64,000 bases of DNA from an uncultured Prevotellaceae bacterium. Its GTDB lineage: Bacteria; Bacteroidota; Bacteroidia; Bacteroidales; Bacteroidaceae. How positions within the stretch are numbered: position 1 is the first letter of the stretch; each line of letters opens with the position of its first letter. The stretch spans positions 1 to 64,000 of the forward strand of contig CACYYG010000009.1 in assembly GCA_902778535.1 (NCBI GenBank), in the 5' to 3' direction. The notes beneath the pieces are model-generated. The model saw only the letters and a program-made list of their open reading frames with translations. It ran no database searches and had not been told where the DNA came from. Made by a program: the position numbers and the translations under genes. Shown piece after piece: positions 25,849-40,412 of this stretch.

Positions 25849-26661
25849 ATGACAAAAGTACGATTCACCAAAATGCACGGAGCAGGCAACGACTACATCT
25901 ACGTCAATGCCATGCAGTATGAGATCAGGGACCCTAGGGCTGCTGCCATCAAATGGAGCGACCGACATAAGGGCATTGGCTCCGACGGGCTGGTGCTGAT
26001 AGACAAGTCGGCAATTCCTGAGGCTGATTTCTCAATGCGTATATTTAATGCCGATGGCAGTGAAGCCATGATGTGTGGCAATGCATCAAGATGCATCGGG
26101 AAATATCTTTATGAGCGAGGTTTGACGGATAAGTCGGAAATTCGCCTGCTCACTCTTTCAGGCATCAAGACGCTAAGCCTGCATGTGGAAGAAGGCATCG
26201 TAGAAAGCGTTACCGTCGATATGCTTGAGCCAGTGTTAGAGGATGAAAAGCTGTTTGTGGGCAGTCGGGAGCTGAATAAAGGCACATTTGTCTCGATGGG
26301 CAATCCTCATTACGTTATATTCACGGACAATGTGGATCAGGTTGGCGAGACCGGGAGCGTCTTGGAGAATCATCCGGCTTTTCCACTTCGTTGTAACATC
26401 GAGTTTGCCCATGTCAAGGCCGACGGAACACTCCGTACTCGCGTTTGGGAACGTGGCAGCGGCATCACCCAAGCCTGTGGTACGGGAGCTTGTGCCACTG
26501 CTGTTGCAGCGGCTCTGACAGGCAGGGCAGGACGGACTTCGCAAATTGTGATGGATGGCGGCACGCTCAACATCGAGTGGCGCAAGAGTGATAATCATGT
26601 CTACATGACAGGTCCCGCTGAATTTGTCTTCGACGGCGAGGCCGAACTCCCCGAAGCGTAA
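25849..26661 (+). CDS. dapF: diaminopimelate epimerase
   Basis: 270 residues from ATG 25849 ([20 protein letters not shown]). It interconverts LL- and meso-diaminopimelate for lysine and peptidoglycan. Both catalytic cysteines are present, in [14 protein letters not shown] and [15 protein letters not shown]; the substrate-binding GNPHYVIF is also present. It starts 4 bp after gltD. Its product feeds from the dapL reaction encoded next. The length is normal for the family. A longer frame from 25675 overlaps gltD and is not credible. Confidence 0.96.
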   Translation: MTKVRFTKMHGAGNDYIYVNAMQYEIRDPRAAAIKWSDRHKGIGSDGLVLIDKSAIPEADFSMRIFNADGSEAMMCGNASRCIGKYLYERGLTDKSEIRLLTLSGIKTLSLHVEEGIVESVTVDMLEPVLEDEKLFVGSRELNKGTFVSMGNPHYVIFTDNVDQVGETGSVLENHPAFPLRCNIEFAHVKADGTLRTRVWERGSGITQACGTGACATAVAAALTGRAGRTSQIVMDGGTLNIEWRKSDNHVYMTGPAEFVFDGEAELPEA

Positions 26662-26690
26662 AATAGTAAATCGTTAAATCGCAAATAGAT
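26659..26690. repeat. AT-rich direct repeat between dapF and dapL
   Basis: AAAATAGTAAATCGTTAAATC with a further GCAAATAG. Short tandem TAAATCG steps fill the 29-bp gap. Confidence 0.5.
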
Positions 26691-31350
<4,660 letters not shown>

Positions 31351-31354
<4 letters not shown>

Positions 31355-32445
31355 GAGAAGCAAGACTGATACTCAGCGATGGCACAACATTCACGGGCCG
31401 TTCATTCGGCTATGAGACCGTGACGATAGGCGAAGTGGTTTTCAACACCGCCATGACGGGCTATCCTGAAAGTTTGACAGACCCCAGCTACGCTGGGCAG
31501 ATACTGGTGACAACATATCCGCTGATAGGCAACTACGGCGTGCCTGATACGGACATTGACGGCAACGGTCTGCCCTTGTTTATGGAGAGTGAAAGAATTC
31601 ATCCGAAAGCACTCGTCGTGGCCGACTATAGCGAGACCTTTTCGCATTGGAACGCGAAGGAGTCGCTGGCGTCGTGGCTGAAGCGTGAGCACATTCCAGC
31701 CATCACCGGCATCGACACCCGACGACTGACCAAGGTGCTACGCGAGCACGGTGTGATGATGGGGAGGATAAGCCTCACCCCCGACCTCTCTCCGGCTGGC
31801 GAGGCGTTTGATTACCTTCAGGACTATGGAAGCGTGAATTGGGTGGAGAAGGTGAGCTGCATGGAGGTCATTATTTATAATAAAGGTGCTGGGAAACGCG
31901 TGGTGCTGGTGGACTGCGGCGTGAAGGCCAACATCATCCGTTGTCTGATACGCCGCGGCCTTGAGGTGGTCCGCGTGCCTTGGGACTACGACTTCAACCG
32001 GCTGGAGTTCGACGGTTTGTTCCTCGCCAATGGTCCTGGCGACCCTGAACAATGCAGCAAGACGGTAGAGCATATCCGCGCGTTCTTGGATAATAAGACT
32101 GTCCGCCCGTGCATGGGCATCTGTCTGGGCAATCAGCTGCTGGCAAGAGCGGCAGGCGCAAAGACCTATAAGCTGAAATACGGCCATCGCTCACACAACC
32201 AGCCCGTGCGGCGAGTGGGCACGACGCAGTGCTTCATCACTTCGCAGAATCACGGCTATGCCGTCGACGACACGACGCTGCCAGCAGACTGGCAGCCGCT
32301 GTTCGTGAATATGAACGACGGCTCCAACGAGGGCATCCGCCACAAAACGAATCCCTGGATGTCGGCACAGTTTCACCCAGAAGCCTGCTCAGGGCCTACA
32401 GACACAGAATGGATGTTTGATGAGTTTGTAAAAATGTTAGGATGA
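31351..32445 (+). CDS. carA: carbamoyl-phosphate synthase, small (glutaminase) subunit
   Basis: 364 residues. It releases ammonia from glutamine for CarB. It shows the N-terminal CPSase_sm domain ([36 protein letters not shown]) and the class-I amidotransferase domain with the catalytic Cys in [12 protein letters not shown] and His/Glu in [10 protein letters not shown]. The linker between them ([15 protein letters not shown]) overlaps a palindromic unit whose DNA tail matches that at 17740-17775. ATGA overlaps at both ends show tight coupling to purF and carB. Confidence 0.95.
31769..31806. repeat. single GC-rich palindromic (REP-like) unit inside carA
   Basis: AAGCCTCACCCCCGACCTCT then CTCCGGCTGGCGAGGCG. 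The reverse complement carries the tail GAGGTCGGGGGTGAGGCTT shared with the 542-1357 gene and the intergenic copy at 17735. It is read as SLTPDLSP. Confidence 0.65.
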
Positions 32446-34139
32446 TGAAGAAGAATATCAATAAGGTACTATTGCTGGGCAGCGGAGCCTTGAAAATCGG
32501 ACAGGCCGGCGAGTTCGACTATAGCGGTGCACAGGCACTGAAAGCCCTGAAGGAAGAGGGCGTCCACTCAGTGCTCATCAACCCTAACATCGCCACGGTA
32601 CAGACTTCGGAGAATGTGGCCGACACAGTGTATTTCCAACCGGTAACGCCCGAGTTCGTAGAGCGTATCATCGAAAAAGAGCGTCCTGACGGCATACTGC
32701 TCAGTTTCGGTGGCCAGACTGCCTTAAACTGCGGTGTGGAGCTGTACCGACGGGGAGTGCTGGAGAAATACGGCGTCGAGGTATTAGGAACGCCCGTCCA
32801 GGCCATTATCGACACCGAAGACCGCGACCTTTTTGTGCGCCGCCTCGACGAAATCGGCGTGAAAACCATCAAGAGCGAGGCTTGTTCAACGGTCGGTGAG
32901 GTGCAACGGGCGGCTTACGAATTAGGATTCCCCGTCATCTTAAGAGCGGCATACGCCCTTGGCGGCCTCGGCAGCGGTTTCTGCGACAACGAAAAGGAGC
33001 TGCTGGCACAAGCCGAGGAAGCCTTCTCATTCTCGCCGCAGGTATTAGTAGAAAAATCGCTCAAGGGCTGGAAAGAGATAGAGTATGAGGTAGTGCGCGA
33101 CCGCTTCGGCAACTGCATCACCGTATGCAATATGGAGAACTTCGACCCGCTCGGCATCCATACAGGTGAGTCGATAGTGGTGGCGCCGAGCCAGACACTT
33201 TCAAACAGCGAATACCACAAATTGCGCGAGGTGGCCATCAAGATAATCCGCCATATCGGCATTGTCGGCGAGTGCAACGTGCAGTACGCACTCGACCCCA
33301 ACAGCGAGGACTATCGCGTCATCGAGGTCAATGCCCGCCTGTCGCGGTCGTCGGCATTGGCCAGCAAGGCCACGGGCTATCCGCTCGCTTTCGTTGCTGC
33401 CAAGCTGGGACTCGGCTACGGACTCTTCGACCTGAAGAACTCGGTCACCAAGACCACGAGCGCCTTCTTCGAACCTGCCCTCGACTATGTGGTAGTAAAG
33501 ATTCCGCGCTGGGACTTGACGAAATTCCACGGCGTGAAGCGCGAGCTTGGCTCCAGCATGAAGAGCGTGGGCGAGGTGATGGCCATCGGACGCACTTTCG
33601 AGGAGGCATTGCAAAAGGGTTTGCGCATGATTGGCCAAGGCATGCACGGGTTTGTGGAAAACCATGAAATCAAAATCAGGGATATTCAGAAGTCGCTCCA
33701 CGAGCCAACGGACATGCGCATCTTCGTCGTGTCGAAGGCACTGACGATAGGCTACAGCGTGGAGCAGATACACCGGCTGACGATGATAGACCGCTGGTTC
33801 CTGCAAAAACTGAAGCACATTGTTGACATCGACCGGCAGCTAAAAGAGAACGCACTGCTGTCAGAGGTATCGGAATTGATGGAGCCGAGTGAGTTCAGGG
33901 AGTATCTTCAGTCGCCCGAGATATTCTCATTATTGCGTGCAGCCAAGGTCTATGGATTCTCCGACTTCCAGATAGCCCGTGCCATAGGGTTGGAGCATCG
34001 CATGAAGATGGAACAGGCCGGCCTCACCATCCGCCAATGGCGCAAGGAGCTTGGCATCGTTCCGACCGTCAACCAAATTGACACGCTGGCCGCCGAATAT
34101 CCAGCACAAACCAACTACCTCTATCTGTCGTACCTCTGA
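32442..34139 (+). CDS. carB: carbamoyl-phosphate synthase large subunit, N-terminal half only
   Basis: 565 residues. It is clearly Car[73 protein letters not shown] and [22 protein letters not shown], then the oligomerisation domain ([26 protein letters not shown]). It stops with NYLYLSYL, exactly where full CarB (about 1070 residues) passes into the second synthetase half that uses carbamate. None of that half is found in any frame before asnB. So it is a truncation, a split gene whose other half lies elsewhere, or an assembly join. It overlaps carA by ATGA. Confidence 0.9.
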   Translation: MMKKNINKVLLLGSGALKIGQAGEFDYSGAQALKALKEEGVHSVLINPNIATVQTSENVADTVYFQPVTPEFVERIIEKERPDGILLSFGGQTALNCGVELYRRGVLEKYGVEVLGTPVQAIIDTEDRDLFVRRLDEIGVKTIKSEACSTVGEVQRAAYELGFPVILRAAYALGGLGSGFCDNEKELLAQAEEAFSFSPQVLVEKSLKGWKEIEYEVVRDRFGNCITVCNMENFDPLGIHTGESIVVAPSQTLSNSEYHKLREVAIKIIRHIGIVGECNVQYALDPNSEDYRVIEVNARLSRSSALASKATGYPLAFVAAKLGLGYGLFDLKNSVTKTTSAFFEPALDYVVVKIPRWDLTKFHGVKRELGSSMKSVGEVMAIGRTFEEALQKGLRMIGQGMHGFVENHEIKIRDIQKSLHEPTDMRIFVVSKALTIGYSVEQIHRLTMIDRWFLQKLKHIVDIDRQLKENALLSEVSELMEPSEFREYLQSPEIFSLLRAAKVYGFSDFQIARAIGLEHRMKMEQAGLTIRQWRKELGIVPTVNQIDTLAAEYPAQTNYLYLSYL

Positions 34140-34406
34140 ACGAGCCACGAATGTCCGTGACATAGTATTTAAGCCCATCAATCCGGCCGGGCTGAGGAGA
34201 CGGGATATCATTCAAATTAGGTAAAAAGATTTTACAAAAGCTACTGAAAAACAGGGTTTAAGTAGGCTGAGAATGGCAACGGAATGAAGAAAGAATGTCT
34301 CGCCTGAAAAAAACGCAAAAATGAGAGGGGTTGCCATCTCGTTGACTGGCAAGCAGTTGGATGTTTTTCTTGTTTATCGCGAGCATCCCCATTATAAAAA
34401 AGATAT

Positions 34407-34447
34407 ATCCGCGTGAAAAAAAGGCATTGACTTTTTTTCACGCGGAT
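34407..34447. repeat. perfect inverted repeat with 16-bp arms
   Basis: ATCCGCGTGAAAAAAA, nine bases (GGCATTGAC), then TTTTTTTCACGCGGAT. It may act as a two-way terminator after the gltB-carB operon; the A/T run sits inside the stem rather than after it, so this is uncertain. Confidence 0.7.
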
Positions 34448-34888
34448 CATCTTCACGGGCATCAACATGCTGCTTTTGATGCAAAATAGACCCTTTTGGA
34501 GGCCAAAAAGCTGCACAAAGACCGCCAATGTGTGCAATTTCTGACGCTTGCTCATGCTCATCCAATGACCGACTGGCTATAAAAACCTGTCTTCCCGCTT
34601 CTATTTCACGATTTTCATTTGTAAAAAAATCGGAATCATTTTTCTTTACATTTTTAGCAGACTCATACATGAATCGTTCAACACCAATGTCGCTTTCCCC
34701 ATGCACACGCCATCAAGCAAGCAACTTATCAGGAGAAAGCAGCAATATGTAAGCAAAAAGAAACTATTTTGACGTATTACGACTGCCATTGCAAGCAAAA
34801 CAAGAGATATGGTTTACAAATTGTAACTTCCCAATCATTTTAACATTCAAAAGTCAGGAAGCGTTTCGGCTTCCCGCCTTTTTTGATG

Positions 34889-34896
34889 TACTTTTG
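34889..34896 (+). promoter_or_regulatory. -7 box of asnB
   Basis: TACTTTTG matches TAnnTTTG, 24 bp before the asnB ATG; the -33 box is weak. Confidence 0.55.
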
Positions 34897-34920
34897 CAAA
34901 CCAACAAATAATCTGTGAAT

Positions 34921-36603
34921 ATGTGTGGAATTGTAGCAATACTTAATGTGAAGGAGCAGACGCATGAGCTCCGCGAGAAAGCGTTGAAGATGAGCCAGAA
35001 AATACGCCATCGCGGACCTGACTGGAGTGGCATCTACTGCGGCGGAAGCGCTATCCTTGCCCATGAGCGACTGAGCATCGTTGACCCCGAATCAGGAGGG
35101 CAGCCTCTTTATTCGCCTGACCACAAGCAGGTGTTGGCAGTGAACGGCGAGATTTATAACCATCAGGACATCCGACGTCGCTTTGCCGGGCAGTACGATT
35201 TTCAGACAGGCAGCGACTGCGAGGTCATCCTGGCACTGTATCGCGAGAAAGGCATCGGCTTCCTCGAAGACATCAGCGGCATCTTCGCTTTTGTGCTCTA
35301 CGACGAGGAGCGCAATGAGTTTCTGATTGCTCGCGACCCCATCGGCGTGATACCTCTTTATATTGGCTACGATTCCGACGGTACGGTCTATGTGGCCAGT
35401 GAGCTCAAGGCCCTCGAAGGCCAGTGCGAGTGCTATGAGCCGTTCCTGCCCGGCCACTACCTCTTTGTAAATGAAGAATTAAGAATGAAGAATAAAGAAT
35501 TAAAAAGATATTACCGCCGCGACTGGTTCGACTACACCGCCGTAAAGGACAATCCCGCCAGCGTAGAGGCCATCCATGATGCTCTGGAAGATGCCGTGCG
35601 CCGCCAACTCATGTCTGACGTACCCTACGGCGTGCTGCTCAGCGGCGGCCTTGACTCCAGCGTCATCTCTGCCCTCGCCGCGAAGTTCAGCGAGCACCGC
35701 ATTGAGGACGGTTCGCAGACGCGTGCCTACTGGCCCCGCCTTCACTCGTTTGCGGTGGGCTTGAAAGGTGCGCCCGACCTGGCCAAGGCCCGCCTCGTGG
35801 CCGACCACATAGGCACCGTGCACCACGAAATCAACTACACCATTCAGGAGGGCCTCGATGCCATACGCGACGTCATCTACTATATAGAGACCTACGACGT
35901 CACCACCGTCCGTGCCTCCACGCCGATGTACCTGCTGGCCCGCGTCATCAAGTCGATGGGCATTAAGATGGTACTCTCGGGCGAGGGTGCCGACGAAATC
36001 TTCGGCGGCTATCTCTACTTCCACAAGGCGCCCACAGCAAAGGATTTTCACGAGGAGACGGTGCGCAAACTCGGCAAGCTGTATCTTTACGACTGTCTGC
36101 GTGCCAACAAGAGCCTCAGTGCCTGGGGCGTCGAGGGGCGCGTGCCCTTCCTCGACAAGGAATTCCTCGATGTTGCCATGCGCAGCAATCCCGAAGCTAA
36201 GATGTGCCCGGGAAACACGATAGAGAAAAAGATTGTACGCGAGGCATTCGCCCACCTGCTACCCGAAGAAGTGGCATGGCGTCAGAAGGAGCAGTTCAGC
36301 GATGGCGTGGGCTATAGCTGGATTGACACCTTGAAGGCTGTAACAGCTGCAGCGGTTTCTGATGAGCAGATGGCCCACGCTGCCGAGCGTTTTCCCATCA
36401 ATCCGCCGAAGAACAAAGAAGAATATTACTATCGCAGCATCTTTGCCGAGCATTTCCCCAGCGACTCAGCCGCCAAGAGTGTACCCAGCGAGGCCAGCGT
36501 GGCCTGCAGCACCGCCATCGCCCTTGAGTGGGATGCCGCTTTCCGCAACCTTAACGACCCAAGCGGTCGTGCCGTCAAGGGGGTGCATGAGCAGGCATAT
36601 TAA
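34921..36603 (+). CDS. asnB: asparagine synthetase B (glutamine-hydrolysing)
   Basis: 560 residues from ATG 34921, placing the catalytic Cys at position 2 (MCGIVAILNV); an upstream in-frame GTG would hide this Cys and is rejected. It shows the glutaminase domain (KIRHRGPDWSGIY, AHERLSIVDPESGGQPLY, AVNGEIYNH) and the synthetase domain with the ATP loop LLSGGLDSSVISALA and the conserved LSGEGADEIFGGYLYF. The segment VNEELRMKNKELKRYY contains an extra stretch encoded by AT-rich repeat DNA. It has its own promoter, separate from the gltB operon, but completes the set of glutamine-dependent enzymes clustered here. Confidence 0.96.
   Translation: MCGIVAILNVKEQTHELREKALKMSQKIRHRGPDWSGIYCGGSAILAHERLSIVDPESGGQPLYSPDHKQVLAVNGEIYNHQDIRRRFAGQYDFQTGSDCEVILALYREKGIGFLEDISGIFAFVLYDEERNEFLIARDPIGVIPLYIGYDSDGTVYVASELKALEGQCECYEPFLPGHYLFVNEELRMKNKELKRYYRRDWFDYTAVKDNPASVEAIHDALEDAVRRQLMSDVPYGVLLSGGLDSSVISALAAKFSEHRIEDGSQTRAYWPRLHSFAVGLKGAPDLAKARLVADHIGTVHHEINYTIQEGLDAIRDVIYYIETYDVTTVRASTPMYLLARVIKSMGIKMVLSGEGADEIFGGYLYFHKAPTAKDFHEETVRKLGKLYLYDCLRANKSLSAWGVEGRVPFLDKEFLDVAMRSNPEAKMCPGNTIEKKIVREAFAHLLPEEVAWRQKEQFSDGVGYSWIDTLKAVTAAAVSDEQMAHAAERFPINPPKNKEEYYYRSIFAEHFPSDSAAKSVPSEASVACSTAIALEWDAAFRNLNDPSGRAVKGVHEQAY
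35466..35508. repeat. AT-rich direct-repeat segment inside asnB
   Basis: GTAAATGAAGAATTAAGAAT then GAAGAATAAAGAATTAAAAAG: imperfect tandem GAATTAAGAAT steps, coding for NEELRMKNKELK at a linker before the conserved RYY. Confidence 0.6.
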
Positions 36604-36717
36604 AAGGAGTAAGGAGATTTGGAGTAAAGGAGTAGAGGAGCAGAGGAGATAAAGTAGAACACCTCAGCCGCAGAACATATCTACTCTACTCCTTTACTCC
36701 TTTACTCCTTCTCTACT
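36604..36717. repeat. AGGAGTA-arm inverted repeat, copy 2
   Basis: Reverse-complement partner of the copy at 10508-10620; the shared core GCCGCAGAACATATCTACTC differs by few bases. It fills the convergent gap between asnB and xynB and contributes the xynB stop codon (GAGTAG). Confidence 0.85.
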
Positions 36718-37714
36718 CGTTGATAACCTTTTGAATGGTGCCGTCGGCGTTGTAGAACAGCTGCTGCACTTTCAGTGAGCGCAGATGGGTCACGTCGTTG
36801 GAGGGAACACAGTCGTGATAGAACAGATACCACTGGCCGCGATACTCCACAATGCAGTGGTGCGTGGTCCAGCCTACGACAGGATCGAGAATGACGCCCT
36901 GATAGGTGAAGGGGCCGTAGGGGTTGTCGCCTGTAGCGTAGCACAGCATGTGGCTGTCGCCCGTGGAGTAGCTGAAGTAATACTTGCCGTTGTACTTGTG
37001 CATCCACGAAGCCTCGAAGAAGCGGTGCGGGTCGCCGGCCTTCAGGGGCTGACCGTCGTTGTCGACAACGAGTACATGGCGCGGGGCCTCGGCAAACTGC
37101 AGCATGTCGTCGTTCAGACGTGCCATCAGGCTGGGCAGGGCGGGCATGTCGGGAGCCGTGAAGAGCTGTGTCTTGCGGTCGGGCGCAGGACCGAGGTCAA
37201 TGCCTTCCTTCAAAACCTGCTGCGGGGCAACGTTCCACTGCAGCTGGCCGCCCCAGAGACCGCCATAGCAGACGTAGACCTGGCCGTCGTCGTCCTTGAA
37301 CACGCAGGGGTCGATGCTGTAGGCACCGCGGATAGGATGCTCCTGGGGAATGAACGGGCCTTCGGGCTTGTCGGCAATGGCGACGCCGAGATGGAACACG
37401 CCGTTGTAGTCCTTGGCCGAGAAAATGAGGTAATACTTACCGTCCTTCTCACAGACGTCGCTGTCCCACATCTGCTTCTCAGCCCAGGGAACCTGGTCGA
37501 CATCGAGGATGACGCCGTGGTCGGTGGCGGGATCGGTCTCTACGTTGTCAAACGAAAGAACATGGTAGTCACGCATCTGGAAATGGCCGCCGTCGTCGTC
37601 AAAGGCAGCACCTGCCTCCCAGTCGTGTGAGGGATAAATATACAGGCGGTTGTTAAACACGTGGGCCGCAGGATCGGCCATGTAGTCTTGGGGAAAGAGA
37701 TAACGGGCTTTCAT
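36713..37714 (-). CDS. xynB: GH43 beta-xylosidase (XynB type)
   Basis: 333 residues, no signal peptide, so cytoplasmic. It starts MKARYLFPQDYMADPAAHVF and closely recalls Prevotella ruminicola XynB. The five-bladed GH43 propeller residues are visible: base Asp 14 in ADPAAHV, the pKa-modulating Asp in GAYSIDPCVF and the acid Glu in FFEASWMHKYNGKYY. It releases xylose (or arabinose) from imported xylo-oligosaccharides. It lies 61 bp after the GH10 xylanase and is last in the symporter-xylanase-xylosidase unit. The final codons run into a dispersed repeat. Confidence 0.9.
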   Translation of the reverse strand: MKARYLFPQDYMADPAAHVFNNRLYIYPSHDWEAGAAFDDDGGHFQMRDYHVLSFDNVETDPATDHGVILDVDQVPWAEKQMWDSDVCEKDGKYYLIFSAKDYNGVFHLGVAIADKPEGPFIPQEHPIRGAYSIDPCVFKDDDGQVYVCYGGLWGGQLQWNVAPQQVLKEGIDLGPAPDRKTQLFTAPDMPALPSLMARLNDDMLQFAEAPRHVLVVDNDGQPLKAGDPHRFFEASWMHKYNGKYYFSYSTGDSHMLCYATGDNPYGPFTYQGVILDPVVGWTTHHCIVEYRGQWYLFYHDCVPSNDVTHLRSLKVQQLFYNADGTIQKVINE

Positions 37715-37775
37715 AATTTAAAGATAAATAAAAAGGTGATTTTAGTTGGCTGAAGAATCTCGGCATTCATCTGTC

Positions 37776-38885
37776 TTACTGGTAGAGCTTGATGATTTGG
37801 TCAACTATGGGCTTTGCCTTGTACTGGCGGTCGAAGAGCAGCGGATAGTTGGTGCGTCCCTTGATGGGCCAGCCGTTGAGCCAGGAGCCGCCGTCGCTGA
37901 CGCCCCAAAGGGTGATGCGGCTGATTTGGCTGCGATGCTTGTGGTAGATATTGAAAAGAGCGAGCCAGCGATTGTCCAACTCCTTCTGCTTGGCAGCAGG
38001 CAGACCGTTAGTGTAAGGATTGTACTTCTGCTGCAACTCATAGTTCTGGCTGATGTCGGCGCCGCCGAAGCCCTGCGGGTTGGGCAGCACGTTGATGTCG
38101 AGCTCGGTCATCATCACCTTTACTCCACAGGCGGCAAAGGCGTCGATGCTCTTCTCATACTCTTCGAGGTTGGGATAGTCAAGGCCGTTGTGGCTCTGCA
38201 TACCGACGCCGTCGATGCGCAGGCCTTTGGCCTTCAGGTTTTTCACCAGACGACAGACAGCCTCACGCTTGGCTGCACCCGACATGGAGTAGTCGTTGTA
38301 ATACAGCTCGGCATCTGGGTCGGCCTCATGGGCGGTGCGGAAGGCAATCTCGATGAACTCCTCGCCTAATAGGTTGTAGTAGGGCGACTTGCGGAAGGAG
38401 CCGTCGTCCATGATAGCCTCGTTCACCACGTCCCAGCCATGCACCTGGCCTTTATAGTGGCCCACCACGGTCTTGATATGCTTGATGAGGCGTTCCTTCA
38501 GCACTTCCTTCGAAGCCGGGCTGGCGGTGTAGCCGTTGGTGAACCACCAGTCGGGAGCCTGTGAGTGCCAAACGAGACAGTGGCCGATTACTTTCATATT
38601 GTGGTCCTGACAATATTTCACGAACTTGTCGGCCACACGGAAGTCGAAGATGCCCTCAGCAGGAGCCAGCGTCTCGGGCTTCATGCAGTTCTCGGCGGTA
38701 GCACAGTTGAAATGCTGATCCATCACGGCATCGGCCTCCGGAACCTGGCCGTCGCTCTGCCACTGGTTGATGGCAGCTCCTATCAAGCAATACTTGCCCA
38801 CAGCATCCTTCAGCCCATTTTGGGCAAAAGTGGGCATGACTGCCAGCACTGCCGACATCATGCCCATTACGATAACCTTTCTCAT
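37776..38885 (-). CDS. xynA: GH10 endo-1,4-beta-xylanase
   Basis: 369 residues with a signal peptide (KVIVMGMMSAVLAVMPTFAQ). A GH10 TIM barrel with ENCMKPETLAPAEG, VIGHCLVWHSQAPDW, the acid/base Glu 156 in WDVVNEAI and the nucleophile Glu 261 in MMTELDIN. It cleaves xylan to oligosaccharides in the periplasm or at the surface. Its ATG follows the stop of the symporter gene with no gap (TAAATG). Order and lengths resemble the P. ruminicola/bryantii xyn cluster. Confidence 0.95.
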   Translation of the reverse strand: MRKVIVMGMMSAVLAVMPTFAQNGLKDAVGKYCLIGAAINQWQSDGQVPEADAVMDQHFNCATAENCMKPETLAPAEGIFDFRVADKFVKYCQDHNMKVIGHCLVWHSQAPDWWFTNGYTASPASKEVLKERLIKHIKTVVGHYKGQVHGWDVVNEAIMDDGSFRKSPYYNLLGEEFIEIAFRTAHEADPDAELYYNDYSMSGAAKREAVCRLVKNLKAKGLRIDGVGMQSHNGLDYPNLEEYEKSIDAFAACGVKVMMTELDINVLPNPQGFGGADISQNYELQQKYNPYTNGLPAAKQKELDNRWLALFNIYHKHRSQISRITLWGVSDGGSWLNGWPIKGRTNYPLLFDRQYKAKPIVDQIIKLYQ

Positions 38886-40292
38886 TTACTGATTACGAGC
38901 TTCAATTTCCTTGTTAATCTGGTCAATCTTCTCATCGGTGAGCTCATACTTGGAGATAATCCACATGGCGAGAACGAGAAGCAAAGCAGGAATAACACAG
39001 ACCAGCCAGCGGATTCCTTCCTGAGCAGAGGGCGACTGCAACTCGAGGTCATTCATAAAGTAAGCTCCTGCAGCGTTGCCCACCGACATCATGGCGAAAG
39101 CGGTGATGAAGAAGAGGGCGATGATGCGGAGAGGACGGTTGCGCATAAACTCCGTCCAAAGGTCGGAAACCTTCACGTTCTTTGTCTCCTTGTCGTCCAT
39201 CACCACGCGTTCCTTCGTCTGCGAGAAGCAGAAGACGAGCAGTCCGAGACCGACGAGGGCGAAGATAAGCATGGTGAGGAACCAGGCATTCGAGTCCTTC
39301 GGCAGCGTCTGAGCCTGCTCGCTGGCCTTGTAGCTTGTCCAGGCAAGCACCCATCCCGGGATGACGCCACCCAGCGCCATGCCAGCCTTGAAGAAGATAC
39401 CCGTCAGCGCATTGACGATGCCGCTGATACGACGGCCCGTTTTCCACTCACCATAGCTGATGACCTCGGGAATGAGTGCCCACATGTAGCCTGTGGCCAC
39501 GATAACGCCCGTCGACTTGATGAACTGAGCAATGTAGACTAATACGATATTCTCCTTCACCGTACCCATCTTACTGATGACGTAGAGCAGTGCCATGCCT
39601 ATGATGGCAACGGAGAGGAAGATGTAGAACATATTTTTCTTACCAACCTTGCGCTTGATGGCCGGTACGAGGGGCATAAAGATGAACGAAGGCAGTGAGC
39701 CGAGACCCATGAACAGGGCCATTTCAATGGGCAGATCCTTCGAGGCGAGGATGGCCACGAGGATGGGAACGCCTGCCGAGACACACAGTCCGCCAACGTT
39801 GGCCATGAACATACGCACTGAGGTGAGAATGGTAATCTCGTTGGTGTCACGAGTCAGCGATGAGTTCAATGCGCCATAGGGAACGTTGATAAGCGTATAA
39901 AGCATTGACATGCCGACATAGGTAATGTAGGCATAGAGAATGCTGGGCTTGAATCCATCCCAGAAGCAGAGAATGGCGAGGATGGTGAGAGGAATACCGC
40001 CCATGATGAGATAGGAACGATATTTGCCCAACTTCGGATTGTGTTTGTCGACAAAGGTACCCACGAGAGGATCCCAGAGCACATCAACAATACGAACTAC
40101 GAGGAACATGGTACCAGCCAATCCGGCCGACTTTGCTGCATCACCACCGAGCACATAGACATCGGTGTAGAAAAACAGCAGATACATGCAGATGGTCTGG
40201 TAGATGAGATTCTGGGCCAGGTCGCCTGCGCCGAAGCCGATGCGCTGTAGCCACGAGAGTTTGTAAAAGCCTTTAGATTCTTGTTGAGACAT
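38886..40292 (-). CDS. sugar:cation symporter of the GPH/MFS family (xylo-oligosaccharide uptake)
   Basis: 468 residues, about 12 membrane helices. The start RIGFGAGDLAQNLIYQT and motif VDVLWDPLVGTFVDKHNPKLGKYR are typical of glycoside-pentoside-hexuronide symporters (Asp-Pro-x-x-G-x-x-x-D), followed by SLTRDTNEITILTSVRM. It should carry xylo-oligosaccharides across the inner membrane to the cytoplasmic GH43. It is first gene of the xyn unit; in P. bryantii the corresponding gene is called xynD, but I do not assign the symbol firmly. A -7 box lies about 28 bp upstream. Confidence 0.9.
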   Translation of the reverse strand: MSQQESKGFYKLSWLQRIGFGAGDLAQNLIYQTICMYLLFFYTDVYVLGGDAAKSAGLAGTMFLVVRIVDVLWDPLVGTFVDKHNPKLGKYRSYLIMGGIPLTILAILCFWDGFKPSILYAYITYVGMSMLYTLINVPYGALNSSLTRDTNEITILTSVRMFMANVGGLCVSAGVPILVAILASKDLPIEMALFMGLGSLPSFIFMPLVPAIKRKVGKKNMFYIFLSVAIIGMALLYVISKMGTVKENIVLVYIAQFIKSTGVIVATGYMWALIPEVISYGEWKTGRRISGIVNALTGIFFKAGMALGGVIPGWVLAWTSYKASEQAQTLPKDSNAWFLTMLIFALVGLGLLVFCFSQTKERVVMDDKETKNVKVSDLWTEFMRNRPLRIIALFFITAFAMMSVGNAAGAYFMNDLELQSPSAQEGIRWLVCVIPALLLVLAMWIISKYELTDEKIDQINKEIEARNQ

Positions 40293-40319
40293 AATCTTTA
40301 AAATTTGTTATTACGTCTG

Positions 40320-40327
40320 CAAAATTA
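40320..40327 (-). promoter_or_regulatory. -7 box of the xylan-use unit
   Basis: The minus strand reads TAATTTTG, fitting TAnnTTTG, 28 bp before the symporter start. There is no clear -33 element, consistent with an activator-dependent promoter. Confidence 0.5.
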
Positions 40328-40412
40328 AACAATTCTGAGTTTTTGGGCTTTCACCAGTATCGCAAATAGTTGCAATTTTGTATCATACCATCATTTTGCG
40401 AAACAATTTGAA

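Larger units (their letters stand above)
34140..34920. other. long gene-free region after the truncated carB
   Basis: About 780 bp of mainly AT-rich DNA where the second half of carB would be expected. It contains a perfect 16-bp-arm inverted repeat (34407-34447) and the asnB promoter. Minus-strand frames of about 100 codons exist (for example 34392-34706) but match nothing I recognise. Confidence 0.7.

Noticed and set aside
34129..34212. Plus-strand frame after carB containing FKPINPAGLRRRD, reminiscent of a receiver-domain end
   Set aside because: Too short, overlaps carB, and has no upstream part of a receiver domain; judged chance similarity.
34392..34706. 104-codon minus-strand frame in the carB-asnB gap
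   Set aside because: Composition is passable but no motif, promoter or neighbour supports it; it crosses the 34407-34447 inverted repeat.
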